This document shows, one piece after another, positions 24,624 to 34,287 of a stretch of 64,000 nucleotides of DNA. The stretch is from NCBI GenBank assembly GCA_902500825.1, contig CABVRX010000002.1, positions 148,453 through 212,452 of the forward strand. The letters are read 5' to 3'. This DNA comes from an uncultured Nitrospira sp. (GTDB lineage: Bacteria; Nitrospirota; Nitrospiria; Nitrospirales; Nitrospiraceae). Every line of letters starts with the position of its first letter. Position 1 is the first letter of the stretch. A model generated the notes under the pieces. It ran no database searches and was not told where the DNA came from. It saw only the letters and a program-made list of their open reading frames with translations. The position numbers and the translations under genes are program-made.

Positions 24624-26567
24624 TCAGGCGACCTCGTGCATGTTCACATCGTCGGCTTTAAGAACACTCTCTTGGCGTGAGTAGTCTTGAAGATCGCGCC
24701 GGATGATCCCGCTGATAAGTGAAGGATAGCGACCGCTGAGGGCTCTTTCCCCAACTGCCGCCACCATGGAATCTTGATTGCGGATCAGTCCCTTGAGGTC
24801 TTGCTCGACACGTTGCGTGGCTTCCCGAAAACATTCTTCTACGAGTTCCCAAAGTTCCGGATCGGCTGCCGTCTGTACCTGTGCCTCGGCATACAGTGCT
24901 GTTGTTGCGATGACCAACAGGTCTTCTCCGATCATCTCGATCCGGTTTTGACGGCCTTGATCGTCTCGAAGCGCTTGGCGGTGGAGCAGCATGGCATAAA
25001 AGATCGTCCGGGCGAGCCGACGGCTCGCACGTTCGACGAAGATCAATTTGGAACGGACATTCGGATGATGGAACTCTGGGCGAGACGGTAATCGGCCGCT
25101 TCTCCATTGGCTCACGTACCAAGGAACATAGAATCTCAGGAGTCGCTGCAACTCAATAAGTCGATGAACGCCCGGTGTTTGCTCGTCGAGGAGGCGTCCG
25201 ACCCGTTCAAGGTGCATATTGAGGCCTTCACGCGCGACGAACGGGCGCAGGATATCGGTGGCACCTTCTCCGATTCGGTACATCTCCGCGTCGCGGACCA
25301 GTTGTTCAATGCCGAACGCAGGCTCTCCACGAACCCACTTGGAGTGGGCGGTTTCGTATCCCATCCCTCCGAAGATGACTTGGGCGTCTTTTAAGAATTG
25401 AATAGTCTTCTCGGAGCAGAAGAGCTTGGCGAGGGCTGCCTCGATCCGGACATCATAGGTATGCTGATCTGCCATGCGCCACGCAGTGAGCGCGAGGGCC
25501 TCCATAGCGAAGAGATTCAAAGCCATGCGACCCAGCCTCATGCGCTGTGTCTGCCTGGTGCCGAGAGGCTTCTGGAAGGTGAGTCGTTGATTGGCCCGAT
25601 CGAGCGTGGGTTGCCATGCTTGTTTGGCCATGCCCAGGCAAATCGCCGGGATGCTGACCGCCCGACCCACGTTGAGAATGGTCAGCGCGTACTTGAGCCC
25701 ACGGCCCACTTCTCCGATGACATTCTCCGTCGGGATAGGCACGTCCGTGAACGTCATGTGAGCGTTCTCGATGCCCCGGCAGCCTTCAAATTGACAGTGC
25801 TGTCGAATATCGACACCAGGTGTCCGCATATCAAGAATGAAGGCGGTGTGTACGTAATCGTCTGCTCCTTTGCCATTCGGAACCGGATCCCACCTGGTCT
25901 GCCCCTTCTGTTGTGTCGTTTTTGCCGGCACACGTGCGATCAGCGTCACGTAGCGGGCGATGGGACCGTTGGTGCACCACAGTTTTTCGCCGTTCACGAC
26001 AAACGTCGTTCCAGTGGAATCCAAGATAGCCGCCGTCGCAATGTTGGCGGCGTCAGACCCGGTGATCGGTTCGGTGAGGGCGAAGGCCGACAGGGCTTCT
26101 CGCGCCACAAGGGGGAGGTAGGTGCGTCGTTGCTCTTCGTTGCCGAACAGGAGTATCGGCATCGCGATGCCGATTGATTGCGGTACGGCGACAGTGAGGG
26201 CCAGTGCATTGCTCCAACTCGCCATGAGCATGAGGGCACGGCCATAGTTCGTGTACGAGAACCCAAGCCCCTCATACTGTCGGGGGATTTTCATGCCGAA
26301 GGCGCCGAGCGCAAAGAGCCCTTTCAGGACGGAATCGGGGATCTTCGCGGTCCGTTCGATTTCATCGGGATCGACTTGCGTCGTGAGAAAGGTTTCCAGG
26401 CGTGGGCGGAATTCTTCCCAGGCGGCCTTGTCTTCCGGTGACTCTTTCGGCATGAGCAGGAGTGAAAAGTCCGGCCTTCCGGCGAACAGCCCCACCATGA
26501 AACTCTGGCCGGCTAACCGCTCTCGGGCATCTTCGATCCGCTCGAACCCTTTGAACAGGTTGGCCAT
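24624..26567 (-). CDS. Acyl-CoA dehydrogenase, long (VLCAD/ACAD9-like architecture)
   Basis: 647 residues: the normal acyl-CoA dehydrogenase core (about 60-430) plus a 200-residue C-terminal helical extension as in VLCAD/ACAD9. FAD and substrate segments are visible (FALTEPITGSDAANIAT, WCTNGPIARYVTL). The catalytic Glu position reads YRIGEGATDIL. It oxidises acyl-CoA to trans-2-enoyl-CoA and hands electrons to ETF, which is not encoded in the window. It is nine bases downstream of tnaA. Chain-length preference is not readable; long-chain or branched substrates are plausible from the architecture. It is paired with a second paralogue at 28939-30897. Confidence 0.9.
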   Translation of the reverse strand: MANLFKGFERIEDARERLAGQSFMVGLFAGRPDFSLLLMPKESPEDKAAWEEFRPRLETFLTTQVDPDEIERTAKIPDSVLKGLFALGAFGMKIPRQYEGLGFSYTNYGRALMLMASWSNALALTVAVPQSIGIAMPILLFGNEEQRRTYLPLVAREALSAFALTEPITGSDAANIATAAILDSTGTTFVVNGEKLWCTNGPIARYVTLIARVPAKTTQQKGQTRWDPVPNGKGADDYVHTAFILDMRTPGVDIRQHCQFEGCRGIENAHMTFTDVPIPTENVIGEVGRGLKYALTILNVGRAVSIPAICLGMAKQAWQPTLDRANQRLTFQKPLGTRQTQRMRLGRMALNLFAMEALALTAWRMADQHTYDVRIEAALAKLFCSEKTIQFLKDAQVIFGGMGYETAHSKWVRGEPAFGIEQLVRDAEMYRIGEGATDILRPFVAREGLNMHLERVGRLLDEQTPGVHRLIELQRLLRFYVPWYVSQWRSGRLPSRPEFHHPNVRSKLIFVERASRRLARTIFYAMLLHRQALRDDQGRQNRIEMIGEDLLVIATTALYAEAQVQTAADPELWELVEECFREATQRVEQDLKGLIRNQDSMVAAVGERALSGRYPSLISGIIRRDLQDYSRQESVLKADDVNMHEVA

Positions 26568-26576
26568 GATGCTTCC

Positions 26577-27983
26577 TCAGGCTGTCATCGGTTCCAGGGA
26601 TGGTGACTCTTGGAGTTCTGCAAATCGTGCCGTGAAGTGGCGCAGTATCGGTGCCTCATAGATCAACGCGAGTCTGTGGATCAGTTCGCGTCTTCGATAG
26701 AGTTCGATGATTGATTCCGCGACATACGTGATCTGCATATTCGTATAGACGCGCCGGGGAATGGCGAGTCTGACCATCTCCAGCTCGGGGTGAATTGTTC
26801 GGCCTGTCACGGGATCTTTTTTGCCGAACATGAGGGTGCCGATTTCGACTCCTCGGATGCCGAAGTCCCGGTACAGCGCGACAGACAGCGCTTGTCCTGG
26901 AAATTCGGATTGCGGAATGTGGGGGAGAAATTCTTTGGCATTGAGGTAGACCGCGTGGCCGCCGATCGGCTTAAGAATCGGGACGCCGGATTGGTCGAGG
27001 AGTTCCCCCAAATATCGAACCTGCCCGATTCGAAAACGGAGGTAGTCCTCATCCAGTACTTCTTGAAATCCTCGTGCCATTGCTTCCAGATCTCGGCCTG
27101 CCAGACCTCCATAGGTCGGAAAGCCTTCCACTAGAATCAGCATGTTCGTGATTTCTGTCGCCCACTGGTCATTGTTCAAGCTCAAAAATCCTCCGATATT
27201 GACGAGCCCGTCCTTCTTGGCCGACATGGTACAGCCGTCTCCATAAGAAAAGAGTTCACGGGCGATCTCGGTAATGGACTTCTCGGCGTACCCCTGTTCA
27301 CGTTCTTTGATGAAGTAGCAGTTTTCAGCAAATCGACAGGCATCGAAGAACAGTGGGATACCGTAGCGATCGAGCAATGATCGAGTTTGACGGATATTTT
27401 CCATCGAAACTGGTTGCCCTCCGCCGCTGTTATTAGTGATGGTCATCATCACGAGTGGAATATGTTCACGGCCCACGCGATTGATAGTGTCCTCCAGGCG
27501 ACCGAGGTCCATATTTCCCTTGAAGGGCAACTCACGATGCGGGTCGTAGGCTTCTTTGATCACCAAGTCGAGCGCATCCGCACCCTGATGCTCGACGTTG
27601 GCTCTCGTCGTGTCGAAGTGGATGTTGTTGGGGACGGACATGCCAGGCTTGACGATCGTGGAGAAGAGAAGATTCTCCGCCATACGGCCCTGGTGCGTCG
27701 GAATGACATGCTTGTAGCCGAAAATCGACCGGACCGTTTCTTCCAGATGGTAGTAGTTTCTGCTGCCGGCATAGGATTCATCCCCTAACATAAGGCCCGC
27801 CCACTGCCGGTCACTCATGGCTGCCGTGCCGCTATCGGTCAAGAGATCAACGTAGACACTTTCGGCCGGGACCTGAAACAGATTGTAGCCGGCGGTGCGC
27901 AGCAGCTTGTCACGCTCTTCGCGGGTCGTGTGACGAATGGGCTCCACCACCTTGATCTTGAACGGCTCCGACGGGAATTTCAT
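26577..27983 (-). CDS. tnaA: Tryptophanase
   Basis: 468 residues of the beta-eliminating lyase family (fold type I, PLP). The PLP lysine is K257 in MSAKKDG. To separate tryptophanase from tyrosine phenol-lyase I used two sites. The segment that is M379-E-R381 in phenol-lyase reads V379-E380-I381 here, as in tryptophanase (VEIG). The phenol-lyase Phe448 position is H449 here (LRHFTA), as tryptophanase H463. The reaction would be L-tryptophan to indole, pyruvate and ammonia. The gene overlaps the XRE regulator by four bases (ATGA), so it is translationally coupled to it. Confidence 0.85.
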   Translation of the reverse strand: MKFPSEPFKIKVVEPIRHTTREERDKLLRTAGYNLFQVPAESVYVDLLTDSGTAAMSDRQWAGLMLGDESYAGSRNYYHLEETVRSIFGYKHVIPTHQGRMAENLLFSTIVKPGMSVPNNIHFDTTRANVEHQGADALDLVIKEAYDPHRELPFKGNMDLGRLEDTINRVGREHIPLVMMTITNNSGGGQPVSMENIRQTRSLLDRYGIPLFFDACRFAENCYFIKEREQGYAEKSITEIARELFSYGDGCTMSAKKDGLVNIGGFLSLNNDQWATEITNMLILVEGFPTYGGLAGRDLEAMARGFQEVLDEDYLRFRIGQVRYLGELLDQSGVPILKPIGGHAVYLNAKEFLPHIPQSEFPGQALSVALYRDFGIRGVEIGTLMFGKKDPVTGRTIHPELEMVRLAIPRRVYTNMQITYVAESIIELYRRRELIHRLALIYEAPILRHFTARFAELQESPSLEPMTA

Positions 27984-28942
27984 TTGGTCGCTCTCGTGAA
28001 TCGCTCCAATTCCACCTTGAAAGCCCTCGGGCCTGAATAGTCGAAGACGTATCGGGTCATGTCGAAGAGCGGAGCCGGGTCAAGGTCCCGCAGCAACTCC
28101 GGCTTCCACGTGATTTCCAGTTGATTGATCATTGTAATGGGTGTGGCAGGACCCACTATTCCGAGCTGTACTTGGCCGTAGGAACGGGAAAAAATGAGAA
28201 TTTCCCGGTCAAAGATCGCCGTGTTGAGATCCCGTGCAGCTCCCTGCTGCCTGTAGTCTTCCTCAAAACGTTGAAAGGCGGCCGCTCGATCGAGATCTTC
28301 ACGGAATGAAAAAAAGATTTTAATACCGGCCCGATGCTGGTCGTCCATGACTTGGATGGCATCCGCGATGACCGAATCTTGCTGCATTTGCTCGCGTGTC
28401 AGGACCAAGAGGCGACGGATCACGACGCCCCGCTTGACCGCCGCCTGGTTCGCCAGGAGGTAGCTCGGGTATAGCGCCTCTCCTTTTTTCCAGATGTTCC
28501 ATCGCTCCATGATCGCGTCGATGGACTCCTCAGCTGTCTGAACGAGTCGAACGGCTTCCGCGTTTGCTTCGGCTCCTTCATAGAGCAAGGTTTGCGTTTC
28601 AAGCTGGCGGAGTTCTTGTCCGATGGCGGCGACCTTGCGCGGGATGTATTTCGGGCTTTTAGGGACATGAAGCATGACGTCGACGGCGGTCAGCGCCAAA
28701 GTCCAGTACTCTTTGGCCTGTTTCGGGGCCTTGTCTTTTTGAGCGATCAGAAGGAGTTCGACCGGGTTCTTGTTCAAATGCTTAGCGATCTTGATGCACA
28801 GCTCCGGTTTCGGGATTTTGAGTCCACGGCGCATGAGATTCGCCTCCGGTTGTGCGATGCCGAGTTTCTCCGCCAAGGCGTAATCGCTGCTCAATCCATA
28901 GCGGTCCTTGACCAGTTCGAAGTATTCCGCGATTTCCGTCAT
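27980..28942 (-). CDS. XRE-type DNA-binding regulator with unknown C-terminal domain
   Basis: The 320-residue protein begins with a helix-turn-helix of the XRE/Cro type (about 6-62: DYALAEKLGIAQPEANLMRRG). A linker and a 220-residue alpha/beta domain I cannot name follow. That domain has alternating hydrophobic strands (RRLLVLTREQ, GIKIFFSF, TAIFDREILIFSRS) and may be a ligand-sensing or phospholipase-D-like fold. It overlaps the acyl-CoA dehydrogenase before it and tnaA after it by four bases each, so it is produced with the catabolic enzymes. It is the only DNA-binding regulator in the two divergent operons and the obvious candidate for controlling them. Confidence 0.75.
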   Translation of the reverse strand: MTEIAEYFELVKDRYGLSSDYALAEKLGIAQPEANLMRRGLKIPKPELCIKIAKHLNKNPVELLLIAQKDKAPKQAKEYWTLALTAVDVMLHVPKSPKYIPRKVAAIGQELRQLETQTLLYEGAEANAEAVRLVQTAEESIDAIMERWNIWKKGEALYPSYLLANQAAVKRGVVIRRLLVLTREQMQQDSVIADAIQVMDDQHRAGIKIFFSFREDLDRAAAFQRFEEDYRQQGAARDLNTAIFDREILIFSRSYGQVQLGIVGPATPITMINQLEITWKPELLRDLDPAPLFDMTRYVFDYSGPRAFKVELERFTRATK

Positions 28943-30897
28943 GCTGACCTCGTCATAGGGTGTTCCTCCAATTGGTCTCCTATCGTGGATGCGAGCTGGT
29001 CTTCCCGGTCATGCCCGGCCGGATGCCAGGCAAGAATCCCCTCTTCCAACCACTCGGCCTTGCCGGCAAGAATATCTTGCGCCAAGCGGAACACATGCGA
29101 GTCGTCCTGCCATAACGCTCGTCTGAGAGAGAGCAAGGGTCTGGGATTGAACTCGTCTTCGACCTGTGAACAAAAGTGCTGCAAGAGTTCTTCGGCCAAC
29201 TGCCGGTTCCGGACGGCGTTCTGCGCTACGTACCATAATACTGATTCCATCGCAAAAAGTTGCATGCTGGCTTTGACGAGGTGTGTCATCAAGAGTTGCT
29301 TATGCGCGAGGCCTTGACGATGACGCGCTGCGGCCCATAGCGACTTCTGTGCAAGTTCTCGGGACTTCTTCGTGACAAACCGCTCCCATGCCGATTCAGG
29401 CGCCGCAGAAGCCGGCCATCCTTTAACCCAAGGCCAACGGTTGAAGGACCGGCCCACGATTTTGGCGAAGAACGGCAGAGCCTGTACCATCTCGCTGATC
29501 TGGAATTCCAAGAAGGCTTTACCTTGGGAGACGTACTCAGCCAATCCCTCACGCCCGATCCAGAGGGTGAGGATACCGTTCGTCCCCTCCCAAATGACAT
29601 TGATCAGCGAGTCGCGAATCATGCGTTCGACAGGTGTCGGCAGGTCCCCGTGAAGCCGGAGCGATTCCGGCGTTTCGAATCCGCGTCCGCCATAAATGCG
29701 GAAAAGATCGAGCACAGATTCGAGCAGCCATTCGGTCGCGAGGATCTTGGCGGCGGCTGACTCAAGCCGCACGTCGATCTTGGCGTCGGCCCAAATCCCT
29801 GTGATGGTGACCAACGCCTCCAGTGCGAGGGTGCGTGAAGCCATGCGTACGATTTTCGATCCGATGTCCGTGTGCTCGCCGATCGGTCGGTCGTATTGGA
29901 TGCGCTGCTGCGCGCGGAGCCGAGCGAGCCAGAGGCATTGTTTCAGGTTCCCAAGGCAGGCCGCGGGAAGGGTAAGCCGGCCCACGGTCAGACTTTCCAA
30001 GGCCCGCCGTAACCCTTCTCCCTCATTTCCTAAACGATCCGCCACGTGGACGAAGACGTTGTCCAACCGGACAGCGCCGTTATAAATACCGCGTACGCCC
30101 ATGTAATGCAGCCTGGTGCAGCGGCACCCCGAAGAGCCGGTGTCGACGACAAAGGCCCCGAACCGCCGTTCCGATTTGGGGCAAGTGACCTCATGAGGTT
30201 CGTTGACGATTTGAGCGATCACCACCAGGAGCGACGCCAGGAACTCATTGTGTCGTTTGGGCGCGTTCGTCGTGTACAGTTTGTCACCGGTCAATCGATA
30301 GCCCACGAGAACACCGCTCTCGCGTACCGGGATGGCGTAGCTTCTAAGGTCCCAAATATCGCAGCCGGCTCCCTTTTCCGTAAGCGCAAACCCTGAAATG
30401 TCTCCGCGCGCAAGGCGGGGCAACCAGCGTCGTTGCTGCTCTTGATTCCCGATCAGCTTGACCGGCTCCGCTACTCCGATCGAGTTGTGCGCCGAAATCA
30501 GCACCGTGGTCGCGGCGTCGTGGCTTCCGAGGAGTGTCGCCACACGGTGGTACTCCGACTGGGTCAAGCCGAGTCCTCCATAGATTTCTGGAATTTTTAG
30601 GCCGAAGGCACCGATGTCCTTGAGCGCCGCGAACACATCCTCGCCGACTTCCCCCTCTCGGTCGATGCTCTCTGGATCAACTGTTTCGCTCAGAAGGAGG
30701 CGCAGTTGTTCAAGAAACTTCTTTGCTGTGTCACTGAGCGGCGGGATCGACTGTGCTCGGAAGAGATCGCGGCGAACCACTCCTTCGAACAGGCCGGCCA
30801 GAAAACCAGAATAGGGAGTCCGATCCCGCGAAGCTTCCGCTATGGCGAGTGATCCCTGGAAAAGTGGTTTCTTGTCCAACTTTGTCATCGCGTTCAC
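28939..30897 (-). CDS. Acyl-CoA dehydrogenase, long (VLCAD/ACAD9-like architecture)
   Basis: 652 residues with the acyl-CoA dehydrogenase core and a C-terminal helical extension. FALTEKGAGCDIWDL and TGDKLYTTNAP mark the FAD/substrate region. The catalytic Glu lies in VIWEGTNGILTLW. It is a paralogue of the 24624 gene with clearly different sequence, so the pair probably divides substrates, for instance straight-chain against branched acyl-CoA. The start is three bases after the patatin gene stop and the end overlaps the regulator. Electron transfer would go to ETF encoded elsewhere. Confidence 0.9.
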   Translation of the reverse strand: MNAMTKLDKKPLFQGSLAIAEASRDRTPYSGFLAGLFEGVVRRDLFRAQSIPPLSDTAKKFLEQLRLLLSETVDPESIDREGEVGEDVFAALKDIGAFGLKIPEIYGGLGLTQSEYHRVATLLGSHDAATTVLISAHNSIGVAEPVKLIGNQEQQRRWLPRLARGDISGFALTEKGAGCDIWDLRSYAIPVRESGVLVGYRLTGDKLYTTNAPKRHNEFLASLLVVIAQIVNEPHEVTCPKSERRFGAFVVDTGSSGCRCTRLHYMGVRGIYNGAVRLDNVFVHVADRLGNEGEGLRRALESLTVGRLTLPAACLGNLKQCLWLARLRAQQRIQYDRPIGEHTDIGSKIVRMASRTLALEALVTITGIWADAKIDVRLESAAAKILATEWLLESVLDLFRIYGGRGFETPESLRLHGDLPTPVERMIRDSLINVIWEGTNGILTLWIGREGLAEYVSQGKAFLEFQISEMVQALPFFAKIVGRSFNRWPWVKGWPASAAPESAWERFVTKKSRELAQKSLWAAARHRQGLAHKQLLMTHLVKASMQLFAMESVLWYVAQNAVRNRQLAEELLQHFCSQVEDEFNPRPLLSLRRALWQDDSHVFRLAQDILAGKAEWLEEGILAWHPAGHDREDQLASTIGDQLEEHPMTRSA

Positions 30898-30900
30898 GTC

Positions 30901-32124
30901 CTACTTTGCTTGTTGGATGGCGGTACGAGCGTCACCTAGGCCAACTGTCACGCCTTTGCCCCGTCGCCGTAGAGGAGGAGAGACCCTCACAATCTGATCA
31001 AGCTGTGCCATCCGTGACCTGGCACGATCCTCAAATCGAGTTCGTTCGAGAGCGATCCCATGGCGAGCGAACTGCGTGTGAAGGTTTTTGTATGCGTTGC
31101 ACACCAATGTCACGACCGACTGATATCCGGCTCGCAAGAGGTGTACTCGGTCTTGATAGCTCAGAAAACTCCGCTCGAACAGGAGCACATCGTGGGGACC
31201 CGGTGTGATCATGAGCAGTTCTTTGTCGGGATAGTCTTGCTGGAACATGGTTGCCGCTTGCGAAATACGCGCGTCGCAATTGATGCGACCGGCCTGCTCA
31301 CCAATCGTCAAGAATCCCTTGTCCCGAAGGCGACAGGGGCGTGTGCTGTGAACCGGCTCGCGCCGTAACAAACTCGGTAGTGGAATGCGAGCCATCGGAT
31401 TGATCATAACCATGAGATCCACCTGTTTGGTGACGGCTAGGTCGAAGAACGGAGGTCGTCCGATGCCTGCATCGATGTAATCGCGGCACTCGATGCGCAC
31501 AGGACAGAAATAGATGGGCGTGGCGGAGGAGGCTGTGACGGCCTGGGCGATGGAAATGTTCCGCCAGCCTTCTTCGCCGAAGATCACGCATTCCCCTGAT
31601 TCCAAATCGATGGCCGGGATATAGAGGTCTTTTCGAAGGTCGGCAAACCGCAGCCCCAGACCCTTGGCCTTGAACGTTTGCTCCAGGTATTTGGCGAAGG
31701 GCTCCAATCGATAGATGCCGCTTGGGAGCGCATCCTGAGCCTTATCCAGCAGATCGATGAGCGTCATCTCCCGGTAATTGCGCGCATACAGCCGCACCAA
31801 CGGGATCAGTTGTTTCGTTGCCCGCCAGATTGTCTTCATCCCTTCCCCGATTGCAGGTCTGAAAATATCCCGGTGCTCGAAGTAGTATGGACGTTTTCCG
31901 GACAAATTCGTCTCAAGGATTTCTTGGGGCGTGACCCCTTGTGCCAGTAGGGCGGCGACGGCCGATCCGGCGCTCACGCCGACATACATGTCGAAATCGT
32001 TACTGGTGAACGACTCACCGAGGAGATCGTCCAGTCCGGTCAAGGCGCCGACTTCGAAGAGATAGCCTGTGAAGCCGCCTCCCGCCAGAGCCAAGGCCAA
32101 TTTTGTCGAACGACGAGCTTGCAT
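30901..32124 (-). CDS. Patatin-like phospholipase
   Basis: 407 residues. The N-terminal patatin domain shows the oxyanion loop GGGFTGYLFEVG, the nucleophile motif GVSAGS (Ser in GxSxG) and the catalytic Asp in YIDAGIG. These form the Ser-Asp dyad that cleaves acyl chains from lipids. Free fatty acids released could feed the acyl-CoA ligase and beta-oxidation genes of the same operon. ATG 32124 was chosen because GAGGAG lies upstream and because a longer frame to 32235 would overlap the crotonase gene and add a non-patatin start. Confidence 0.88.
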   Translation of the reverse strand: MQARRSTKLALALAGGGFTGYLFEVGALTGLDDLLGESFTSNDFDMYVGVSAGSAVAALLAQGVTPQEILETNLSGKRPYYFEHRDIFRPAIGEGMKTIWRATKQLIPLVRLYARNYREMTLIDLLDKAQDALPSGIYRLEPFAKYLEQTFKAKGLGLRFADLRKDLYIPAIDLESGECVIFGEEGWRNISIAQAVTASSATPIYFCPVRIECRDYIDAGIGRPPFFDLAVTKQVDLMVMINPMARIPLPSLLRREPVHSTRPCRLRDKGFLTIGEQAGRINCDARISQAATMFQQDYPDKELLMITPGPHDVLLFERSFLSYQDRVHLLRAGYQSVVTLVCNAYKNLHTQFARHGIALERTRFEDRARSRMAQLDQIVRVSPPLRRRGKGVTVGLGDARTAIQQAK

Positions 32125-32152
32125 AACGTCTCCTCGCTGCCTCTGTTGGGAA

Positions 32153-32941
32153 CTAACGGTTCTTGAACCGAGGTTGTCGTTTCTCCAAGAAGGCTGCCGT
32201 CCCTTCTTTCCGATCTTCTGTATCGCACAGCTCACCGAACAGACGGGCTTCCAGATCTAAACCGTCAGAAAAATTCAGCGCTGTCCCCCGGCGGATCGCC
32301 CGAAGCGATGCACGGAGCGCTACCTGGCTCTTCCCGGCCATCTTTCGCGCCAGTCCTTGCGCTTGGCGCAGTAGATCATCAACCGATACCACTTGGGACA
32401 CCAACCCTAGGTTCATGGCTTCCCGAGCTGAGACGGGGTCGCCTGTCAGGATCAATTCCATGGCTTTGGATTGGCCGATCAGCAGAGGAAGGCGTTGAGT
32501 GCCGCCGAATCCCGGCATGATGCCCAGGTTGATTTCCGGCTGGCCGAGTCTGGCGCTTTCTGCCGCAAGGCGGATGTGGCAACACATGGCCAATTCCAAC
32601 CCCCCGCCCAAACAGGCGCCGTTGATCGCCGCAATGACTGGTTTTTCAAGCGCTTCAATCTTGTTCAACATGAACTGCCCCTGGCGGGCCATCGCTTCAC
32701 CCTCAACCGACGATGGAATGGAGGCCAGTACTCGGATATCCGCCCCCGCGACAAAGAAGCGGCCGGCACCGGTGAGCACGACGACCTTCACGGCGTCATC
32801 GGTCGCGAACGAGTCGAACGCGCTGTCCAACTCTGCGAGGAGTTCGGGTGTGAGGGCGTTGACAGGCGGATGATCAAGAGTCACCAAGGCCACGCCTTCT
32901 TCAATCGTGCACCTGTGCATGGCTCCCGCTATGGTAGTCAT
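32153..32941 (-). CDS. Enoyl-CoA hydratase (crotonase family)
   Basis: 262 residues of the crotonase fold. Both catalytic glutamates of enoyl-CoA hydratase are present: the first in CLGGGLELAMCCHIRLA and the second in QPEINLGIMPGFGGTQ. The oxyanion segment VAGADIRVLA is also normal. It hydrates trans-2-enoyl-CoA to L-3-hydroxyacyl-CoA in beta-oxidation. It sits between the 3-hydroxyacyl-CoA dehydrogenase (44 bases upstream) and the patatin gene (28 bases downstream). It is about 50% alike in appearance to the crotonase at 54468 in the divergent operon. Confidence 0.92.
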   Translation of the reverse strand: MTTIAGAMHRCTIEEGVALVTLDHPPVNALTPELLAELDSAFDSFATDDAVKVVVLTGAGRFFVAGADIRVLASIPSSVEGEAMARQGQFMLNKIEALEKPVIAAINGACLGGGLELAMCCHIRLAAESARLGQPEINLGIMPGFGGTQRLPLLIGQSKAMELILTGDPVSAREAMNLGLVSQVVSVDDLLRQAQGLARKMAGKSQVALRASLRAIRRGTALNFSDGLDLEARLFGELCDTEDRKEGTAAFLEKRQPRFKNR

Positions 32942-32985
32942 GACGTATTCCTTCCGTGTCTAATTTGGAGGCCGATCCAGCGACT

Positions 32986-34209
32986 TCAGTATGTGAAGAA
33001 GCCTCGTCCGGCCCTCTGACCCGTAAATCCGGCATCCACCATCCGCCGTAGCATCGGAGCCGGCCAGAATCGCAGTCCGAGCGTTTGAGCGAAGTCTTCA
33101 AGCTCGTGCAAGACCTGATCGATGCCGAGCCTATCCGCGAAATGCAGCGGGCCTTCTTTATCTTTGGGGTAGCCGATTCCTGCTACCATTGCGAGATCAA
33201 TGTCGCGTGCCGAGGCGACCCCTTCCTGGAGCGCCGTGACGGCCTCGTTCGTCATCGCCAGGAGGAGTCGCGATTGACTCCATCGTGTTGCAGCATGATC
33301 GGCATGCGATCTGAATTCTTGGAGGAGCCGTTCAAGTCCTTGATCGCGACCGCCTTCCTCTCCGCTGACATAGTCGTAGAAGCCATGGCCAGATTTGACT
33401 CCCAGACGACCCGCCTTCACCATGGTTTCAAGCAGGGGAGCCGGCGTCATGCGAGGTCCGTAGCTGCGGTACAGAATGCGCGCGACTTCGAGCGAGATAT
33501 CGAGACCCACCGCATCCAGAAGGGCGAGCGGGCCGACCGGCATGCCAAATGACACCATCTCCTGATCGATTTCTTGTAGCCCGGCCTCCCCTTCCTGCAA
33601 GGCGCGAACGGCTTCATTCACATAGGCCATCAGGACACGATTGACTAAAAACCCTGCACATTCCTTCACCACGATCGGCAGTTTCCCGATGCTTTCGATA
33701 AAATTTACCGCGTCGTCGAGGGTTTGTGAGGTGGTCGCGAGTCCAGGTACCACCTCCACGAGCCGCATCACATAGGCTGGATTGAAGAAGTGAAGTCCGA
33801 CGACTTTATCCGGCCTTGTCGTCGCGGCACCAAGAGCTGAGACGGACAGTGCTGATGTGTTACTGGCTAGGATGGTGCCTCGCGGGCAGATCTGGTCCAA
33901 CTCCTGAAAGACCTGTGCCTTGAGTTTTAAGTCCTCCGATACTGCCTCAATCGCCACATCGACGTCCTCGAGGCCGGCCAAACCATTGGAAGCGGTGACG
34001 AGCAACATCTTTTCCTCAAGCTGCTCGGCGCTCATTTTCCCCTTGTCTACCCGTGCCTGATAGATCGCTCGCACCGAATCAAGCCCTCGTTTCACCAAGG
34101 TCTCATTTACATCGGCCAACACGACAGGTAGTCCGGCATAACTCACCACTTCCGCGATCTGTGCGCCCATCGTTCCCGCGCCAACGACTCCGACCTTATA
34201 GATGTACAT
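32986..34209 (-). CDS. 3-hydroxyacyl-CoA dehydrogenase with duplicated C-terminal domain
   Basis: 407 residues. The NAD-binding N-terminal domain begins YKVGVVGAGTMGAQIAEVVS. It is followed by one standard C-terminal helical domain (to about 290) and a second copy of that domain (about 310-405). The active-site segment [17 protein letters not shown] supplies the catalytic His. The single-copy form, 3-hydroxybutyryl-CoA dehydrogenase, occurs at 46238. The duplicated form is common for longer chains. It oxidises L-3-hydroxyacyl-CoA to 3-ketoacyl-CoA with NAD+. ATG 34209 follows GGAGAG. Confidence 0.92.
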   Translation of the reverse strand: MYIYKVGVVGAGTMGAQIAEVVSYAGLPVVLADVNETLVKRGLDSVRAIYQARVDKGKMSAEQLEEKMLLVTASNGLAGLEDVDVAIEAVSEDLKLKAQVFQELDQICPRGTILASNTSALSVSALGAATTRPDKVVGLHFFNPAYVMRLVEVVPGLATTSQTLDDAVNFIESIGKLPIVVKECAGFLVNRVLMAYVNEAVRALQEGEAGLQEIDQEMVSFGMPVGPLALLDAVGLDISLEVARILYRSYGPRMTPAPLLETMVKAGRLGVKSGHGFYDYVSGEEGGRDQGLERLLQEFRSHADHAATRWSQSRLLLAMTNEAVTALQEGVASARDIDLAMVAGIGYPKDKEGPLHFADRLGIDQVLHELEDFAQTLGLRFWPAPMLRRMVDAGFTGQRAGRGFFTY

Positions 34210-34287
34210 GTTGCGCTCTCCGTTCTGCGTCATCCCAACATCATGACGGATTCCATTCGTTCGAATAACGATTGACGCGTAGGCAGT

